Origin: an uncultured Pelagibacteraceae bacterium
Lineage (GTDB): Bacteria; Pseudomonadota; Alphaproteobacteria; Pelagibacterales; Pelagibacteraceae
Reading direction: 5' to 3'
Length of the DNA stretch: 64,000 nt
Assembly: GCA_902633125.1 (NCBI GenBank)
Contig: CACPEZ010000001.1
Span: 186,001 to 250,000, forward strand
Of this stretch, positions 42,312 to 53,596 are shown piece after piece. Below the pieces are notes generated by a model. It was given only the letters and a program-made list of their open reading frames with translations. It was not told the DNA's origin and did no database searches. Position 1 is the stretch's first letter, and the number at the start of each line of letters is the position of its first letter. A program made the translations under genes and the position numbers.

Positions 42312-43151
42312 TTAAAGATAACCTAATTCCTCCATTTCCTTTCTAAATAATTTTTCGATTGCTTTCGCGGTTTGTGGCTTAATTAGTTCTTTATAATTGT
42401 TTTTTTTTCCAAGATTAAAAAACTTTTTAGTCTTACCGTCTTTTCTTGAGTAAACTGCCTCAACAAATCCTTCGTCTTCCTCTTTTTTTTTTAAAATATC
42501 AAATTTAGTTGTCTCAATGGCTGAACCAAATTTTTTTTGATCAACTTTATTATTCTTTTTTAAAAGGTTGTCTGTAAAATTCAAAATTTCCAAGAATGTC
42601 TCATTTTCCTTATTTTCCAGGTCTTCGTATTTTATAATCAATTTGTTAATATTTTTTGACATTTTCCAAGATTTATAATTATTCGCCCATGAGCTAATAA
42701 ATGAATAACTTGAAAAATCATAATTATCATTTTCATCTCTTAAATTTCTATAAATACTGTTTATCATTTTTAAAGCATCATCCTCAGTTAATGAATAATG
42801 ATTCATTAATGAGGTCAGAACATTTCTAGGATCTCTTACTATATAAATAGCACCCAATGTAAAATCTGGTGTGGTAAAACTTTTACCTTTATAGGCTCCA
42901 TAAACATTATGAGTTTTTAAAAAACAAAACTCATTTTGATCATTTATTTTTTTTTGAGCAATCAACCAATTTTCTGCAGCCTCATCTACACTTTTCAATT
43001 TTTGGCTTAAAAAATCTCTGCTCGGAAATTGTCTTATTTTTTCAAGTAGTTTAAAATCAAACTTTCCATCATGAGAATAATAATAAGCAGATAAAAAAGA
43101 TCTTACCCACGTATTTCCACTTTTTGGGTAAGATGCCAGCCAAATAATCAT
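42312..43151 (-). CDS. Sulfotransferase domain protein
   Basis: IWLASYPKSGNTWVRSFLSAYYY (PAPS-binding motif), IYIVRDPRNVLTSLMNHY. Confidence 0.93.
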   Translation of the reverse strand: MIIWLASYPKSGNTWVRSFLSAYYYSHDGKFDFKLLEKIRQFPSRDFLSQKLKSVDEAAENWLIAQKKINDQNEFCFLKTHNVYGAYKGKSFTTPDFTLGAIYIVRDPRNVLTSLMNHYSLTEDDALKMINSIYRNLRDENDNYDFSSYSFISSWANNYKSWKMSKNINKLIIKYEDLENKENETFLEILNFTDNLLKKNNKVDQKKFGSAIETTKFDILKKKEEDEGFVEAVYSRKDGKTKKFFNLGKKNNYKELIKPQTAKAIEKLFRKEMEELGYL

Positions 43152-43193
43152 TGAATTATTTTTATATTAAATTCATATTGTAGCTATAATAAA

Positions 43194-44525
43194 ATGACTA
43201 TCTACGCTTTATCCTCTGGACCAGGATTATCAGGTATAGCCGTAATAAGAATCTCAGGATCAGATACAAAAAAAGTATTGCAAAACATGACTTTTTTAAA
43301 ACTTCCTGAAGCTAAAGTAGCTACACTGAGAAAATTTAAAAACCCGCAGACTAAAGATTTAATAGATGAGGGTATACTATTGTGGTTTCCTGGCCCAGAA
43401 AGCTACACAGGTGAGGATATGGCAGAATTCCATGTGCATGGTAGCAAAGCGGTTGTTGAGGCTATGCATTCATCATTATCCAAAATTAATGGATGCAGAT
43501 TAGCTGAACCAGGTGAGTTTACTAAAATTGCCTTTCAAAATGGAAAAATAAATTTGCTTAAAGCTGAGAGTATATCAGATTTGATTTCATCAGAGACAGA
43601 AATTCAAAGACGCCAAGCTATTAAAATAATGTCAGGCAAAAGTTCAGATAAATTTAATTCATTGAGACAGAAATTGCTAAAAATTTTATCAAATATTGAG
43701 GCAAAAATTGACTTCCCAGAGGATGATTTACCAGATGATATTTTGAATAACATTCTGTTAGAGGCAAAAAATGTAAGACAAGAAATTGAGAAAATATTAA
43801 ATGACCAGAAAGTAGGAGAGAAAATAAGAGAAGGCTTTAAAATTGCAATTATAGGTCCTGTAAATGCTGGCAAATCATCTTTATTAAACTATTTATCAAA
43901 AAGAGATGTTGCAATTGTTTCAGAGATAGCTGGAACTACTAGGGACGTAATAGAAACATATTTAAACTTAGATGGTTATCCTGTTATAATATCTGATACT
44001 GCTGGAATTAGAGAGTCTATAGATGAAATTGAAAAAAAAGGAATTAAATTAGCTTTAGAAAAAGCAGAAAATGCTGATTTAAACTTAATTGTTTTAGAGC
44101 CAAAAAGTGTTAATTTAAGCCACTTTTTAAATGATGATGTTTCTAAGAATTCCATATTTGTGATTAATAAAATGGATCTTGGAATTGATAAATTTAACAA
44201 TGAATTAAAAAAGTATAATCCGATACAAATTTCAATCAAAGAAGAAAAAAATTTAGATAAACTAGTAAACTTAATTAAAGAAAATTTAAAAAATAAATTT
44301 ATTTCATCAGAGGAAATTTTTATAACTAGACAAAGACACAGAATGAATCTTGAAGAATGTGTTGCGTGTTTAAAAAATTTTGAGGAAAAAAATACTAAAG
44401 AAGACTTTGATAAAGCGGCAGAAGATTTAAGATTAGCAACAAGATATCTTGGAATGATTGTGGGTAAAGTTGATGTTGAGGAGATTTTAGGATCAATTTT
44501 CAACGATTTTTGTATAGGTAAATAA
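43194..44525 (+). CDS. mnmE: tRNA uridine-5-carboxymethylaminomethyl(34) synthesis GTPase
   Basis: YTGEDMAEFHVHGSKAVVEAM, GPVNAGKSSLLNYL, GTTRDVIE, C-terminal FCIGK. Confidence 0.97.
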   Translation: MTIYALSSGPGLSGIAVIRISGSDTKKVLQNMTFLKLPEAKVATLRKFKNPQTKDLIDEGILLWFPGPESYTGEDMAEFHVHGSKAVVEAMHSSLSKINGCRLAEPGEFTKIAFQNGKINLLKAESISDLISSETEIQRRQAIKIMSGKSSDKFNSLRQKLLKILSNIEAKIDFPEDDLPDDILNNILLEAKNVRQEIEKILNDQKVGEKIREGFKIAIIGPVNAGKSSLLNYLSKRDVAIVSEIAGTTRDVIETYLNLDGYPVIISDTAGIRESIDEIEKKGIKLALEKAENADLNLIVLEPKSVNLSHFLNDDVSKNSIFVINKMDLGIDKFNNELKKYNPIQISIKEEKNLDKLVNLIKENLKNKFISSEEIFITRQRHRMNLEECVACLKNFEEKNTKEDFDKAAEDLRLATRYLGMIVGKVDVEEILGSIFNDFCIGK

Positions 44526-44601
44526 TTGTTGAAAATGGTTACTTTTTTGACGTTTTTAAGTGTTTTCTTGTAAATTTTAAGATCAATAATAAATTACATC
44601 T

Positions 44602-46473
44602 ATGAAAAAGGAATTGTTATTTGATGTCGTAGTAATAGGCGGAGGCCATGCTGGCTCTGAAGCAGCCGCTGCATCTGCTAGATTGGGGGTTAATACGGCA
44701 CTTTTCACTCACAAATTTGAAACCATTGGGGAGATGTCATGTAATCCAGCAATAGGAGGCTTGGGTAAAGGACACTTAGTAAGAGAAATTGATGCATTGG
44801 ATGGAGTTATGGGTGAAGTTGCAGATAAATCAGGCATTCAATTTAGACTTTTAAACAGAAGTCGCGGCCCAGCTGTTCGTGGCCCTAGAACGCAAAGTGA
44901 TAGATCATTATATAAAAAATTTATGCAAGAAAAACTTGTAAACTATTGTAATTTAAGCATTTTTTCTGACCCTGTAATTGGATTTAATTTTCATAATAAT
45001 GATATAATCGGCTTCATAACACAATCAGGCAAGATAATTAGATCTTCGAAAATAATTTTAACAACTGGCACTTTTTTAAATGGTTTGATTCATATTGGCG
45101 AACAAAGGACGCCAGCTGGAAGATTTAATGAGAAACCGTCAACAGGTTTAAGTGAACAATTAGAAAAATATAATTTTAAAATTGGAAGATTAAAAACCGG
45201 TACTCCTCCAAGACTTGATTCTCGTACGATAAATTTTGAAAACTTGGAAGAGCAATACGCTGACAATGATCCTTACTTTTTTTCTTTTTTAACAAAAAAA
45301 AATTCTAACAAACAAATATCATGCCGAATGACTTATACAAATGAGGCTGTCCATAAAATTATTTCTAAAAATATAAAACGAAGCGCTATGTATTCTGGAA
45401 ATATAAAAGGTGTTGGGCCAAGATATTGCCCATCTATTGAGGACAAGATCAAAAAATTTGCAGATAAGCAGAGACACCAAATTTTCTTAGAACCTGAAGG
45501 TTTAAATGATAATACAATTTATCCAAACGGAATTTCGACATCTTTACCAGCAGATGTGCAGCAAGAAATATGTAGTAAAATCAGTGGTTTAGAGAACGTA
45601 AAAATTTTAAGGCCTGGATATGCTATAGAGTACGATTTTGTCGACCCTAGAGAACTTTTTTTAACTTTGGAAACTAAAAAAATTAAAAATCTCTTTCTTG
45701 CAGGTCAAATCAACGGAACCACAGGTTATGAAGAAGCAGCGGCCCAAGGACTAATAGCAGGGATTAATGCAGCTTTAGCTATTAAAGGAAAAGAACCATT
45801 TATACTGGACAGGTCTGAAGCATATATAGGGGTTATGATTGATGATCTTGTCACTAAGGGTGTAGCCGAGCCTTATAGAATGTTTACCTCAAGAGCTGAG
45901 TATAGACTTTCTTTGAGAGCTGATAATGCTGATATAAGACTAACTCAAAAAGGAATAGATATAGGTCTCGTTTTGAAAGAAAGGGAAAAACTATTCAAAG
46001 AGAAAAAGAAGAAATTAGAGATTATTCAGCTAAAAATGGATAAATTGATAATTACACCATCAAAAATTGAAAAATTTGGAGTTAAAGTAGCAAAAGATGG
46101 TATTAGCAGATCTGCTAACCAAATTTTAGGTCAAAAATCAGTAAATATGAGCAAAATCAGAGAAATATGGCCAGAAATTAAATATTTTTCACGTGAAATT
46201 GACGAGCAATTGGAAATTAATTCACATTACAAGGGTTATTTAAAGAAGCAAAAAGCTGATATATTAGCATTTAAAAGGGATGAAAATTTAATAATACCTG
46301 AAAATTTGAATTACGATAGTTTTTCAGGATTATCCAACGAAGTTAAGTCAAAATTCAAGAAAATTAGACCAAAAACAATGGGTCAAGCATTAAGAATAGA
46401 TGGGATAACTCCAGCCGCTGTTTATATTTTGTTGTCTCATCTTAAAAGAAAGTCTATTAAGCATATAGCTTGA
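44602..46473 (+). CDS. mnmG: tRNA uridine-5-carboxymethylaminomethyl(34) synthesis enzyme
   Basis: [45 protein letters not shown]. Confidence 0.98.
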   Translation: MKKELLFDVVVIGGGHAGSEAAAASARLGVNTALFTHKFETIGEMSCNPAIGGLGKGHLVREIDALDGVMGEVADKSGIQFRLLNRSRGPAVRGPRTQSDRSLYKKFMQEKLVNYCNLSIFSDPVIGFNFHNNDIIGFITQSGKIIRSSKIILTTGTFLNGLIHIGEQRTPAGRFNEKPSTGLSEQLEKYNFKIGRLKTGTPPRLDSRTINFENLEEQYADNDPYFFSFLTKKNSNKQISCRMTYTNEAVHKIISKNIKRSAMYSGNIKGVGPRYCPSIEDKIKKFADKQRHQIFLEPEGLNDNTIYPNGISTSLPADVQQEICSKISGLENVKILRPGYAIEYDFVDPRELFLTLETKKIKNLFLAGQINGTTGYEEAAAQGLIAGINAALAIKGKEPFILDRSEAYIGVMIDDLVTKGVAEPYRMFTSRAEYRLSLRADNADIRLTQKGIDIGLVLKEREKLFKEKKKKLEIIQLKMDKLIITPSKIEKFGVKVAKDGISRSANQILGQKSVNMSKIREIWPEIKYFSREIDEQLEINSHYKGYLKKQKADILAFKRDENLIIPENLNYDSFSGLSNEVKSKFKKIRPKTMGQALRIDGITPAAVYILLSHLKRKSIKHIA

Positions 46474-47117
46474 TTGATTCGAATAATTTAAAAGTTGATA
46501 AAATTCTAAATCTAAGTGTTTCACGTGAAACACTAAGAGAGCTAGACGACTTTTCAAAAGCAATATTTTTAAGAAATAAAAGCATAAATTTGATTGGTAA
46601 AAGCACAGAAAATTCAATAAAACAAAGGCATATAGAGGATAGTGCACAAACCATTGATTTTATTGATAAAAAAGATATTAAAATTTGTACTGACCTTGGA
46701 TCAGGCGCAGGCTTACCTGGTATAGTTTTAAGTATTTTAATGAAACCAAAAAAACCAATGTTTAAAGTGATTTTTTATGAAAAAAGCTATCATAAAAGCA
46801 TTTTCATAAAAGAAATGACAAAAAAATTTAAATTAACTTCCGAAGTTTACAGAAAAAATATTTTTGATGAAAAAAATTTGAGTACAGATGTAATAATTTC
46901 ACGCGCTTTTAAACCCTTACCAATAATTTTTCAAATTGCACAAACAAATTTTAAAAATTTTAAATATATTATTTTATTTCTCGGCAAAAGTGGAAAAAAA
47001 ATCTTAGAAGATGCACTCAAGATCTGGAGATTTGACTACGAAGAAAAAAAAAGTTTAACAAATAATGACTCTATAATTGTAAAAATTTCAAATCTGGAAA
47101 AAAAATATGAATATTGA
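46470..47117 (+). CDS. rsmG: 16S rRNA (guanine(527)-N(7))-methyltransferase
   Basis: [38 protein letters not shown]. Confidence 0.95.
   Translation: MIDSNNLKVDKILNLSVSRETLRELDDFSKAIFLRNKSINLIGKSTENSIKQRHIEDSAQTIDFIDKKDIKICTDLGSGAGLPGIVLSILMKPKKPMFKVIFYEKSYHKSIFIKEMTKKFKLTSEVYRKNIFDEKNLSTDVIISRAFKPLPIIFQIAQTNFKNFKYIILFLGKSGKKILEDALKIWRFDYEEKKSLTNNDSIIVKISNLEKKYEY
46517..46532. promoter_or_regulatory. parS centromere-like site (ParB binding)
   Basis: Exact TGTTTCACGTGAAACA, within a 20-bp perfect palindrome AGTGTTTCACGTGAAACACT (46515-46534); adjacent to parAB. Confidence 0.95.
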
Positions 47118-47202
47118 AAATATAAAACAATTAAATTTAAAAATTCATCAAATAAAATTATCGAAAAGAAAAAATTATAATTACGAAATTAAAAAATTTT
47201 AA
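47107..47202 (+). CDS. Possible small ORF (31 aa) between rsmG and parA
   Basis: [31 protein letters not shown], start overlaps rsmG stop. Confidence 0.25.
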   Translation: MNIENIKQLNLKIHQIKLSKRKNYNYEIKKF

Positions 47203-47207
47203 TAAGT

Positions 47208-48008
47208 ATGGAAAAAAAAATTATATCAGTCATCAATCAAAAAGGAGGTGTGGGTAAGACGACTACAGTTATTAATTTAGCGGCTGGATTATCTATGAAA
47301 GGAAAAAAAGTTTTAGTGATAGACTTGGATCCACAGGGAAATGCCACTACAGGTCTAGGGTTATCAAATACTACAACATCAGACATGACAATTTACAACG
47401 TGCTAAATGGCAATAAAAATATTTATGAAGTTGTACAGAAAACTGACTTTGCAAATCTGAACTTAATATCCTCTAATGTAGATTTATCAGGATTAGAGGT
47501 TGAAACTGCTGGAGATAGCCGCAGAGCTTTTAAATTAAAGGATGAATTAGGGTCTATTTTAAATGATTCTAGCGCATCATATGATTATATACTAATCGAT
47601 TGTCCGCCATCTCTAAGTTTGCTTACAATTATGGCGTTAGTGGCTTCAGATGCCCTAGTCGTTCCACTTCAGACAGAATTTTTTGCCTTGGAGGGTCTGA
47701 CACAACTCATGAAAACAATCGAAAGAATTAGATCTAATTTAAATCCGTCTCTGGTGATAAGAGGCATTCTTCTTACTATGTATGATAAAAGAAATAAGTT
47801 GTCAGGGCAGGTTGAAGTAGAAGCAAGAAACTATTTTAAAGAAAAAGTTTACTCCACAGTGGTTCCACGTAATGTCAGATTGTCAGAAGCCCCATCACAT
47901 GGCATACCAGTATTACTATATGACAAGGTTTGTCCAGGTAGCAAAGCATACTTTAAATTTGCAGAGGAATTTTTAGACCAAGATAAACAGGTAGAGAGCG
48001 CAGCATGA
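47208..48008 (+). CDS. parA: Chromosome partitioning ATPase ParA
   Basis: ISVINQKGGVGKTTTVINLAAGLS, IDLDPQGNATTGLG. Confidence 0.98.
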   Translation: MEKKIISVINQKGGVGKTTTVINLAAGLSMKGKKVLVIDLDPQGNATTGLGLSNTTTSDMTIYNVLNGNKNIYEVVQKTDFANLNLISSNVDLSGLEVETAGDSRRAFKLKDELGSILNDSSASYDYILIDCPPSLSLLTIMALVASDALVVPLQTEFFALEGLTQLMKTIERIRSNLNPSLVIRGILLTMYDKRNKLSGQVEVEARNYFKEKVYSTVVPRNVRLSEAPSHGIPVLLYDKVCPGSKAYFKFAEEFLDQDKQVESAA

Positions 48009-48856
48009 TTAATCCTTTTAAAAATAAGAAGGGTCTGGGAAGAGGACTCTCGTCTTTAATAGGTGATAGTGATATAAAATCTTCTAACGATAAAATTTCT
48101 ATAAGTTCTATTATTCCAAATAAAAATCAACCAAGAAAGATATTTGAAAAAGAAGCTTTAGAAGATTTAAAAAATTCTATTAAGGAAAGAGGCATTATCC
48201 AACCATTAATTGTTAGAAGATCAAATGATCAGAACGGTATGTTTGAATTAATTGCTGGTGAAAGAAGATGGCAAGCGGCGCAATCTGCTGGTCTTCACGA
48301 GGTACCTGTCGTTGTTGTCGAGGCTGATAATTTGAAATCATTGGAGTTAGCAATTATTGAAAACGTCCAGAGAAAGGATTTAAATCCTATTGAGGAAGCA
48401 GAAAGTTACAAAAATTTAATTGATAATTTTGGGTATGATCAAGATAAGGTTTCAGTATTTATTGGTAAAAGTAGATCCCATATTTCAAATTCTTTGAGAT
48501 TATTGTCTCTACCAGAAAAGATAATTGAGATGATAAAAAATGAAAAAATATCACAAGGACATGCTAAAGTTTTAATTGGGCTAGATAATGCATTGCTTCT
48601 TGCAGAAAAAATTATAAAAAAAAAATTGTCTGTAAGACAAACTGAGAGCCTAGTAAGAATAATAAAAAACGGTTCAAATAAAATTTATAAGTCGAAAGAT
48701 ACGAATGTATTAGCTACCGAGAAAGAACTAGCTGAGAAAATTGGCATGCGTGTAATATTAAATAATAAAAAAAATAATTCTGGAATACTTTCATTTGAAT
48801 ATAAAGACATAGATCAATTGGATAGATTAATTAGGGTAATTAAAAATAATTACTAA
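48005..48856 (+). CDS. parB: Chromosome partitioning protein ParB
   Basis: KKGLGRGLSSLIGD, IIPNKNQPRKIFEKEALEDL, GERRWQAAQSAG, ENVQRKDLNPIEEAESY. Confidence 0.98.
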   Translation: MINPFKNKKGLGRGLSSLIGDSDIKSSNDKISISSIIPNKNQPRKIFEKEALEDLKNSIKERGIIQPLIVRRSNDQNGMFELIAGERRWQAAQSAGLHEVPVVVVEADNLKSLELAIIENVQRKDLNPIEEAESYKNLIDNFGYDQDKVSVFIGKSRSHISNSLRLLSLPEKIIEMIKNEKISQGHAKVLIGLDNALLLAEKIIKKKLSVRQTESLVRIIKNGSNKIYKSKDTNVLATEKELAEKIGMRVILNNKKNNSGILSFEYKDIDQLDRLIRVIKNNY

Positions 48857-49830
48857 TAATTTATCACAAAGTCTGAAATTAAATTTATGGAGTTTCTAGA
48901 GTTAATCTTTATTAATGTTTCAATATCATTAATTTCATAAATTTTATTTTTCAATTCGCTTAATACCCAGGTTTTTGCCTGCTTTTTTACAGATATTTTA
49001 TCTTTCCAAAATACAGGCGGTTTAGCACTCATTATTGCCTCATCTAGATCTTTTGTCTCATTATATATTTCAATTATATTCATAAGCCTTTTAGATTTGC
49101 TTAGAATAGAACGAATTATTAAAACACAATCTTGTTCTGTAAATATATTTTCATTTAAAATTTTTGAAGTGCTTTTAATATTTTTCTCTAAATAGCTGTC
49201 TGCCAACTTATTTACTCCATAGTTCTCCGATAAATTGGTTAACTTTATTATATTTTCATAATCTATATTTTTATTTGTTATTGAAAAATTAAAAATTTTT
49301 TCTAAATCATTTTTTAAATTCTCTCTATTCCCATTTGCTCTATTTACAATTAGGTTCAACGACTCCCTTGACATTTTAATATTATTTTTTCTTATGAAAT
49401 TTAAAGCGATTGTCGATAGTGAATTATCATCATCTTCATAAAATGGAACAATTACTAAATTTTCATTTTTTTCAAAGTAATTTCTTAATTTTGATTTTTT
49501 CTCTAAAATTCCACTTTTTAAAATAAATTTTATATCTTTTATGTCTCTTTCAATTATTTCTTGAATTAATTTTAATATTTTTTCACTAGTCCTTGAAATA
49601 ATTATTATTTTTTCACTTTCAAAAAGCGATTTTGTTAATACTTCTGTTGCAATAATATTGTAATTTTCTATAAATTCTTTCTCATCATATCTATTAATAT
49701 TTCCTTTAAAATTATTTATGAAACTTTTTTTAATTATTTCATTTTGAAGTCCATCATTTTTTCCGTAAAATAGGTAAAAGTTAGATTTATTTAAATCAGT
49801 TTTATCTATCTCAAAGTATTTAATAATCAT
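48853..49830 (-). CDS. holA: DNA polymerase III subunit delta
   Basis: FYLFYGKNDGLQNEIIKKSF; conserved position next to lptE/leuS. Confidence 0.88.
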   Translation of the reverse strand: MIIKYFEIDKTDLNKSNFYLFYGKNDGLQNEIIKKSFINNFKGNINRYDEKEFIENYNIIATEVLTKSLFESEKIIIISRTSEKILKLIQEIIERDIKDIKFILKSGILEKKSKLRNYFEKNENLVIVPFYEDDDNSLSTIALNFIRKNNIKMSRESLNLIVNRANGNRENLKNDLEKIFNFSITNKNIDYENIIKLTNLSENYGVNKLADSYLEKNIKSTSKILNENIFTEQDCVLIIRSILSKSKRLMNIIEIYNETKDLDEAIMSAKPPVFWKDKISVKKQAKTWVLSELKNKIYEINDIETLIKINSRNSINLISDFVINY

Positions 49831-50279
49831 TAATTTATAATTTTTATTGAAAACAATATTTCATTGGAAATGTTTTTTGACAGACTTTTTATTAAATTTT
49901 GCTCATATAGAGATAACTCGTATTTATCACTGATATTGTTATATGTAGCTTGATTTACTAATTTATTTTTATAAATAATTTTTTCATCTTCTAGTACATC
50001 ATAGTTTACTATAATTTTTAATTTGTAAATTTTGGGGTCTCCCTTAGTATCTGACGATACTACTTCTCTAAATTCTTCAGAGGCGATATTAATACTGAAT
50101 TCCTTCTCTCCAGATGCTTTACTTGTTAAGTAAGTTTTTATTATCTCATTTACTTCTTTTTCACCAGATGAACTAATACTAATGAATTTAAAATCATATA
50201 ATTTATTTATAAGTATGGGTTCATAAGAACAACTCTGACATAATAAAATTACTGCAAGAATTTTTAAAATTTTATTCAT
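49830..50279 (-). CDS. lptE: LptE family LPS-assembly lipoprotein
   Basis: Lipobox-like [11 protein letters not shown]; between leuS and holA. Confidence 0.8.
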   Translation of the reverse strand: MNKILKILAVILLCQSCSYEPILINKLYDFKFISISSSGEKEVNEIIKTYLTSKASGEKEFSINIASEEFREVVSSDTKGDPKIYKLKIIVNYDVLEDEKIIYKNKLVNQATYNNISDKYELSLYEQNLIKSLSKNISNEILFSIKIIN

Positions 50280-52815
50280 TAATTAAAATATTTATTAGCT
50301 TATCTTGAATGAAAATAATTTTCTTTATTTCTTTTCCTTTTATATATTTTTCTACTAATTTTTCTTTTTTTGATAGTCCTAAAACTTCCTTTTCGCTCAA
50401 TCCTTTTTTAATATTTAAAATAGCCCTCTTTTTACCATTAATTTGTATAACTATATTAGATTTTTCATCTTCAATAAGTGCTTCATTGTAAGAAGGCCAT
50501 TCCATTTTTTCTTTATGTCCAAGTTCAGCGAGACATTCATTAGCAAAATGTGGAATTACAGGAGCAAAGCAAATTAAAATTTTAATATAATTTTCTTTAA
50601 GGTTTTTAATATCATAATTATTTTTTAAGTAGTCTATTAAATAATTATATGTTGTATACATGTTGGCTATAATTACATTGTAATTAAATTTCTCAAGATT
50701 ATTAGTTATTTTTGAAATCAATTGATTAGTAAATTTTTCAAGTTCAATATTGTCTTGAATATTTTTCTCGCTACTAATTTTATTCTTAATTTCATTGTGT
50801 AAAATCCAAAGTTTTTGAATGAACTTATAAGATGATACCATTCCTTGTTCTGACCATTGCACATCTTTTTCTGGAGGACTATCAGATAGAATAAACAATC
50901 TAACAGCATCTGCCCCATAACTCTTAATGATAAATTCAGGATCAACTACATTTTTTTTTGATTTAGACATTGATTCAGATGGACCTACTTTTATGCGTTT
51001 ATTATTTGTTCCTTTTCGAACAAATATATTATCTATTTTTTCTACTTCATCAGGACTTAACCAGTTGTTATCCTCATCTTTATATGTCTCATGGCAAACC
51101 ATACCTTGTGTAAATAAACTTTCGAAAGGCTCTTTTATATCAAAATTATTATTATTATAATCTATTGCTCTCATAAAAAATCGTGAATACAATAAATGTA
51201 AAATTGCATGTTCAACTCCTCCAATATATTGATCAACAGGCATCCAATAATCAATATCTTCTTTTTTAAAACCATATTTATTTTCATTTGGAGAACAAAA
51301 TCTTAAGTAATACCAGGATGAACACACGAAGGTATCTAATGTGTCAGTTTCTCTTTTCATTTTTTTTCCATCAATCTCTATAAACTTCCAATTTTCTTCA
51401 CTATCCAATGGATTTCCTTTTACTTTTAAATTAATATTTTCTGGAAGTTTAACTGGCAACATTGATTTGGGTATTGGATGTGCATCTCCATTCTCATCGT
51501 AGGCTATTGGAATTGGACATCCCCAATATCTTTGTCTTGATACACCCCAATCCTTAAGTCTATAGTTTATTTGTTTTTTTCCTAATTTTTTTTTTTCTAA
51601 TAATTTAATTGTTTCAATTACAGATTTATCTGGCGCATTTAAGCCATTTAAAAATTTAGAATTAATTAAAACTCCTGGACCTGGATATGCTTCATCTCTT
51701 ACTTTAAAATTCTCATCTTTTTCATGAGGCCTCACCACAGTCTTGATATCTAAATTATATTTTTTAGCAAAGTCGAAATCTCTTTGATCATGTCCAGGGC
51801 ATCCAAAAACAGCACCAAATCCATAATCCATCAAAACAAAGTTGGCAAAATAAACTGGCACTTTCTGATCAGGATTTAAAGGATTTATTGCAATTAAATC
51901 TGTTTTAAATCCTATTTTATCTCCTACAGCTATTGCTTCTTCGGTTGTACCAGTTTTAGAACATTCCTCTTTAAATTTTAAAAATTCTTTATTATTTTTA
52001 TAATAATCTGAAATTTCATGGTCTATTGATAGAGCTAAAAAAGAAAATCCAAATAGTGTATCTGGTCTTGTTGTAAAGCATTTAATTTTTTTAACTGGTA
52101 AGCTACCTTCTATATTAAAATCAATTTCACAGCCAAATGATTTTCCAATCCAATTTCTTTGCATTGTTTTAACTTTGTTAGGCCATGTATCTAATCTTTC
52201 TAGGCCATCAAGCAATTCTTGAGAAAATTTAGAAATATTAAAAAACCACTGATTTAATTTTTTTCTTTCAACAACAGCACCAGATCTCCAGCCTTTACCA
52301 TCAATTACCTGTTCATTCGCTAAAACTGTTTCGTCAACTGGATCCCAATTAACATAATTTTCTTTTCTATAGACAAGTTTTTTCTCTAACAGTTCTAAAA
52401 AAAAAATTTGTTGGTGTTTATAGTATTCTTCAGAGCAAGTGGATATTTCTCTACTCCAATCAATTGACAAACCAAGTTTTTTTAATTGATTTTTCATAGT
52501 AAGTATATTTTTATTTGTCCACTCTTTAGGATCTAAATTGTTTTCTCGCGCTGCATTTTCTGCAGGCATTCCAAATGCGTCCCATCCCATTGGGTGCAAA
52601 ACATTAAAACCTTTTAATGATTTGTATCTTGATAAAACATCTCCAATTGTATAATTACGAACATGACCCATATGAATTTTTCCTGATGGGTATGGAAACA
52701 TTTCTAAACAATAAAATTTTTTCTTACTCTTATCAATTTCTGTTACAAAGCTATTGTTATCTAACCAATGCTTTTGCCACTTCTCTTCAACTTTTTTAAA
52801 ATTATATCTTTCCAC
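50272..52815 (-). CDS. leuS: Leucine--tRNA ligase
   Basis: [37 protein letters not shown]. Confidence 0.98.
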   Translation of the reverse strand: MERYNFKKVEEKWQKHWLDNNSFVTEIDKSKKKFYCLEMFPYPSGKIHMGHVRNYTIGDVLSRYKSLKGFNVLHPMGWDAFGMPAENAARENNLDPKEWTNKNILTMKNQLKKLGLSIDWSREISTCSEEYYKHQQIFFLELLEKKLVYRKENYVNWDPVDETVLANEQVIDGKGWRSGAVVERKKLNQWFFNISKFSQELLDGLERLDTWPNKVKTMQRNWIGKSFGCEIDFNIEGSLPVKKIKCFTTRPDTLFGFSFLALSIDHEISDYYKNNKEFLKFKEECSKTGTTEEAIAVGDKIGFKTDLIAINPLNPDQKVPVYFANFVLMDYGFGAVFGCPGHDQRDFDFAKKYNLDIKTVVRPHEKDENFKVRDEAYPGPGVLINSKFLNGLNAPDKSVIETIKLLEKKKLGKKQINYRLKDWGVSRQRYWGCPIPIAYDENGDAHPIPKSMLPVKLPENINLKVKGNPLDSEENWKFIEIDGKKMKRETDTLDTFVCSSWYYLRFCSPNENKYGFKKEDIDYWMPVDQYIGGVEHAILHLLYSRFFMRAIDYNNNNFDIKEPFESLFTQGMVCHETYKDEDNNWLSPDEVEKIDNIFVRKGTNNKRIKVGPSESMSKSKKNVVDPEFIIKSYGADAVRLFILSDSPPEKDVQWSEQGMVSSYKFIQKLWILHNEIKNKISSEKNIQDNIELEKFTNQLISKITNNLEKFNYNVIIANMYTTYNYLIDYLKNNYDIKNLKENYIKILICFAPVIPHFANECLAELGHKEKMEWPSYNEALIEDEKSNIVIQINGKKRAILNIKKGLSEKEVLGLSKKEKLVEKYIKGKEIKKIIFIQDKLINILINE

Positions 52816-52853
52816 AACAAAGATTTTAGTCTTTATAAGGCTCGGCTATGTAT

Positions 52854-53375
52854 TTACGTTTTTTTTTTGGACTGTGTCTCTTTTTCATAAATAGCTGCTT
52901 TGGATAATATTTTTCTTGCCAATTCGCCTGATAAATTTTCAGATTTATCTGAAATTTTACAATTACTTTCTATTGAGCAATTTTTATAAAATACTTTAAT
53001 ATTTAATGCATCAGCTCTAATTTCATTGCTAAGAAATCTTATTGAAATCTTCACAGACTCACCATCGGATGAACCATCACTATACCAATCCGTAACGATA
53101 ATACCCCCACTATAATTTGCAAGCGCTAATGGCATAAAATCTAGTGTGTCTAATGATGCTCTCCATAATTCATTTGAACTTGCAAAATCAAATTCTCCTG
53201 ATTTTTTCTTTTCAACAGAGCCCATTAAGGTAAAGCCTCTTCCTTCTTCTATATTTTTTTTTATTCTATCCTTAGCGTTTGGTGGTATTTTTCTTGCATC
53301 CGCTCCAGGAACTTTTCCATTACATGCCCCAATAAGTAAAAAAATTAATAAAAGTGGAATGATTCGTGTTTTCAT
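52854..53375 (-). CDS. DUF3576 family lipoprotein
   Basis: Lipobox LIGAC; SNELWRASLDTLDFMPLALANYSGGIIVTDWYSD. Confidence 0.92.
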   Translation of the reverse strand: MKTRIIPLLLIFLLIGACNGKVPGADARKIPPNAKDRIKKNIEEGRGFTLMGSVEKKKSGEFDFASSNELWRASLDTLDFMPLALANYSGGIIVTDWYSDGSSDGESVKISIRFLSNEIRADALNIKVFYKNCSIESNCKISDKSENLSGELARKILSKAAIYEKETQSKKKT

Positions 53376-53596
53376 AGTTTTTTTTTAAAGCACTGGTTTT
53401 TAGAACATTTACTTAAGATTTAACAATATTATTTATAAATCAGAAAAAAACACACATTTTATTGATGTTTTATAGATGTAATTATGCAACACTTTTGCAT
53501 TAAATAACGATAAATTTACCAAAATTTAAGTGTTTTCCTTCAATTTTGTTACAAGTGTTCTGTTTAATATTAAACAATAAACAAGGAGTACTTAAT

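Noticed and set aside
43604-44503. Antisense ORFs of 89 and 175 aa within mnmE
   Set aside because: mnmE is unambiguous; Phe/Ser/Leu-rich products are typical reverse-strand artefacts
46390-46654. Two antisense ORFs (85 and 65 aa) over the mnmG/rsmG junction
   Set aside because: They overlap well-supported mnmG and rsmG; composition fits chance antisense ORFs in AT-rich DNA
53546-53596. Upstream start for the porin (MLQVFCLILNNKQGVLN...)
   Set aside because: The 53597 ATG has an AAGGAG RBS and begins a proper signal peptide
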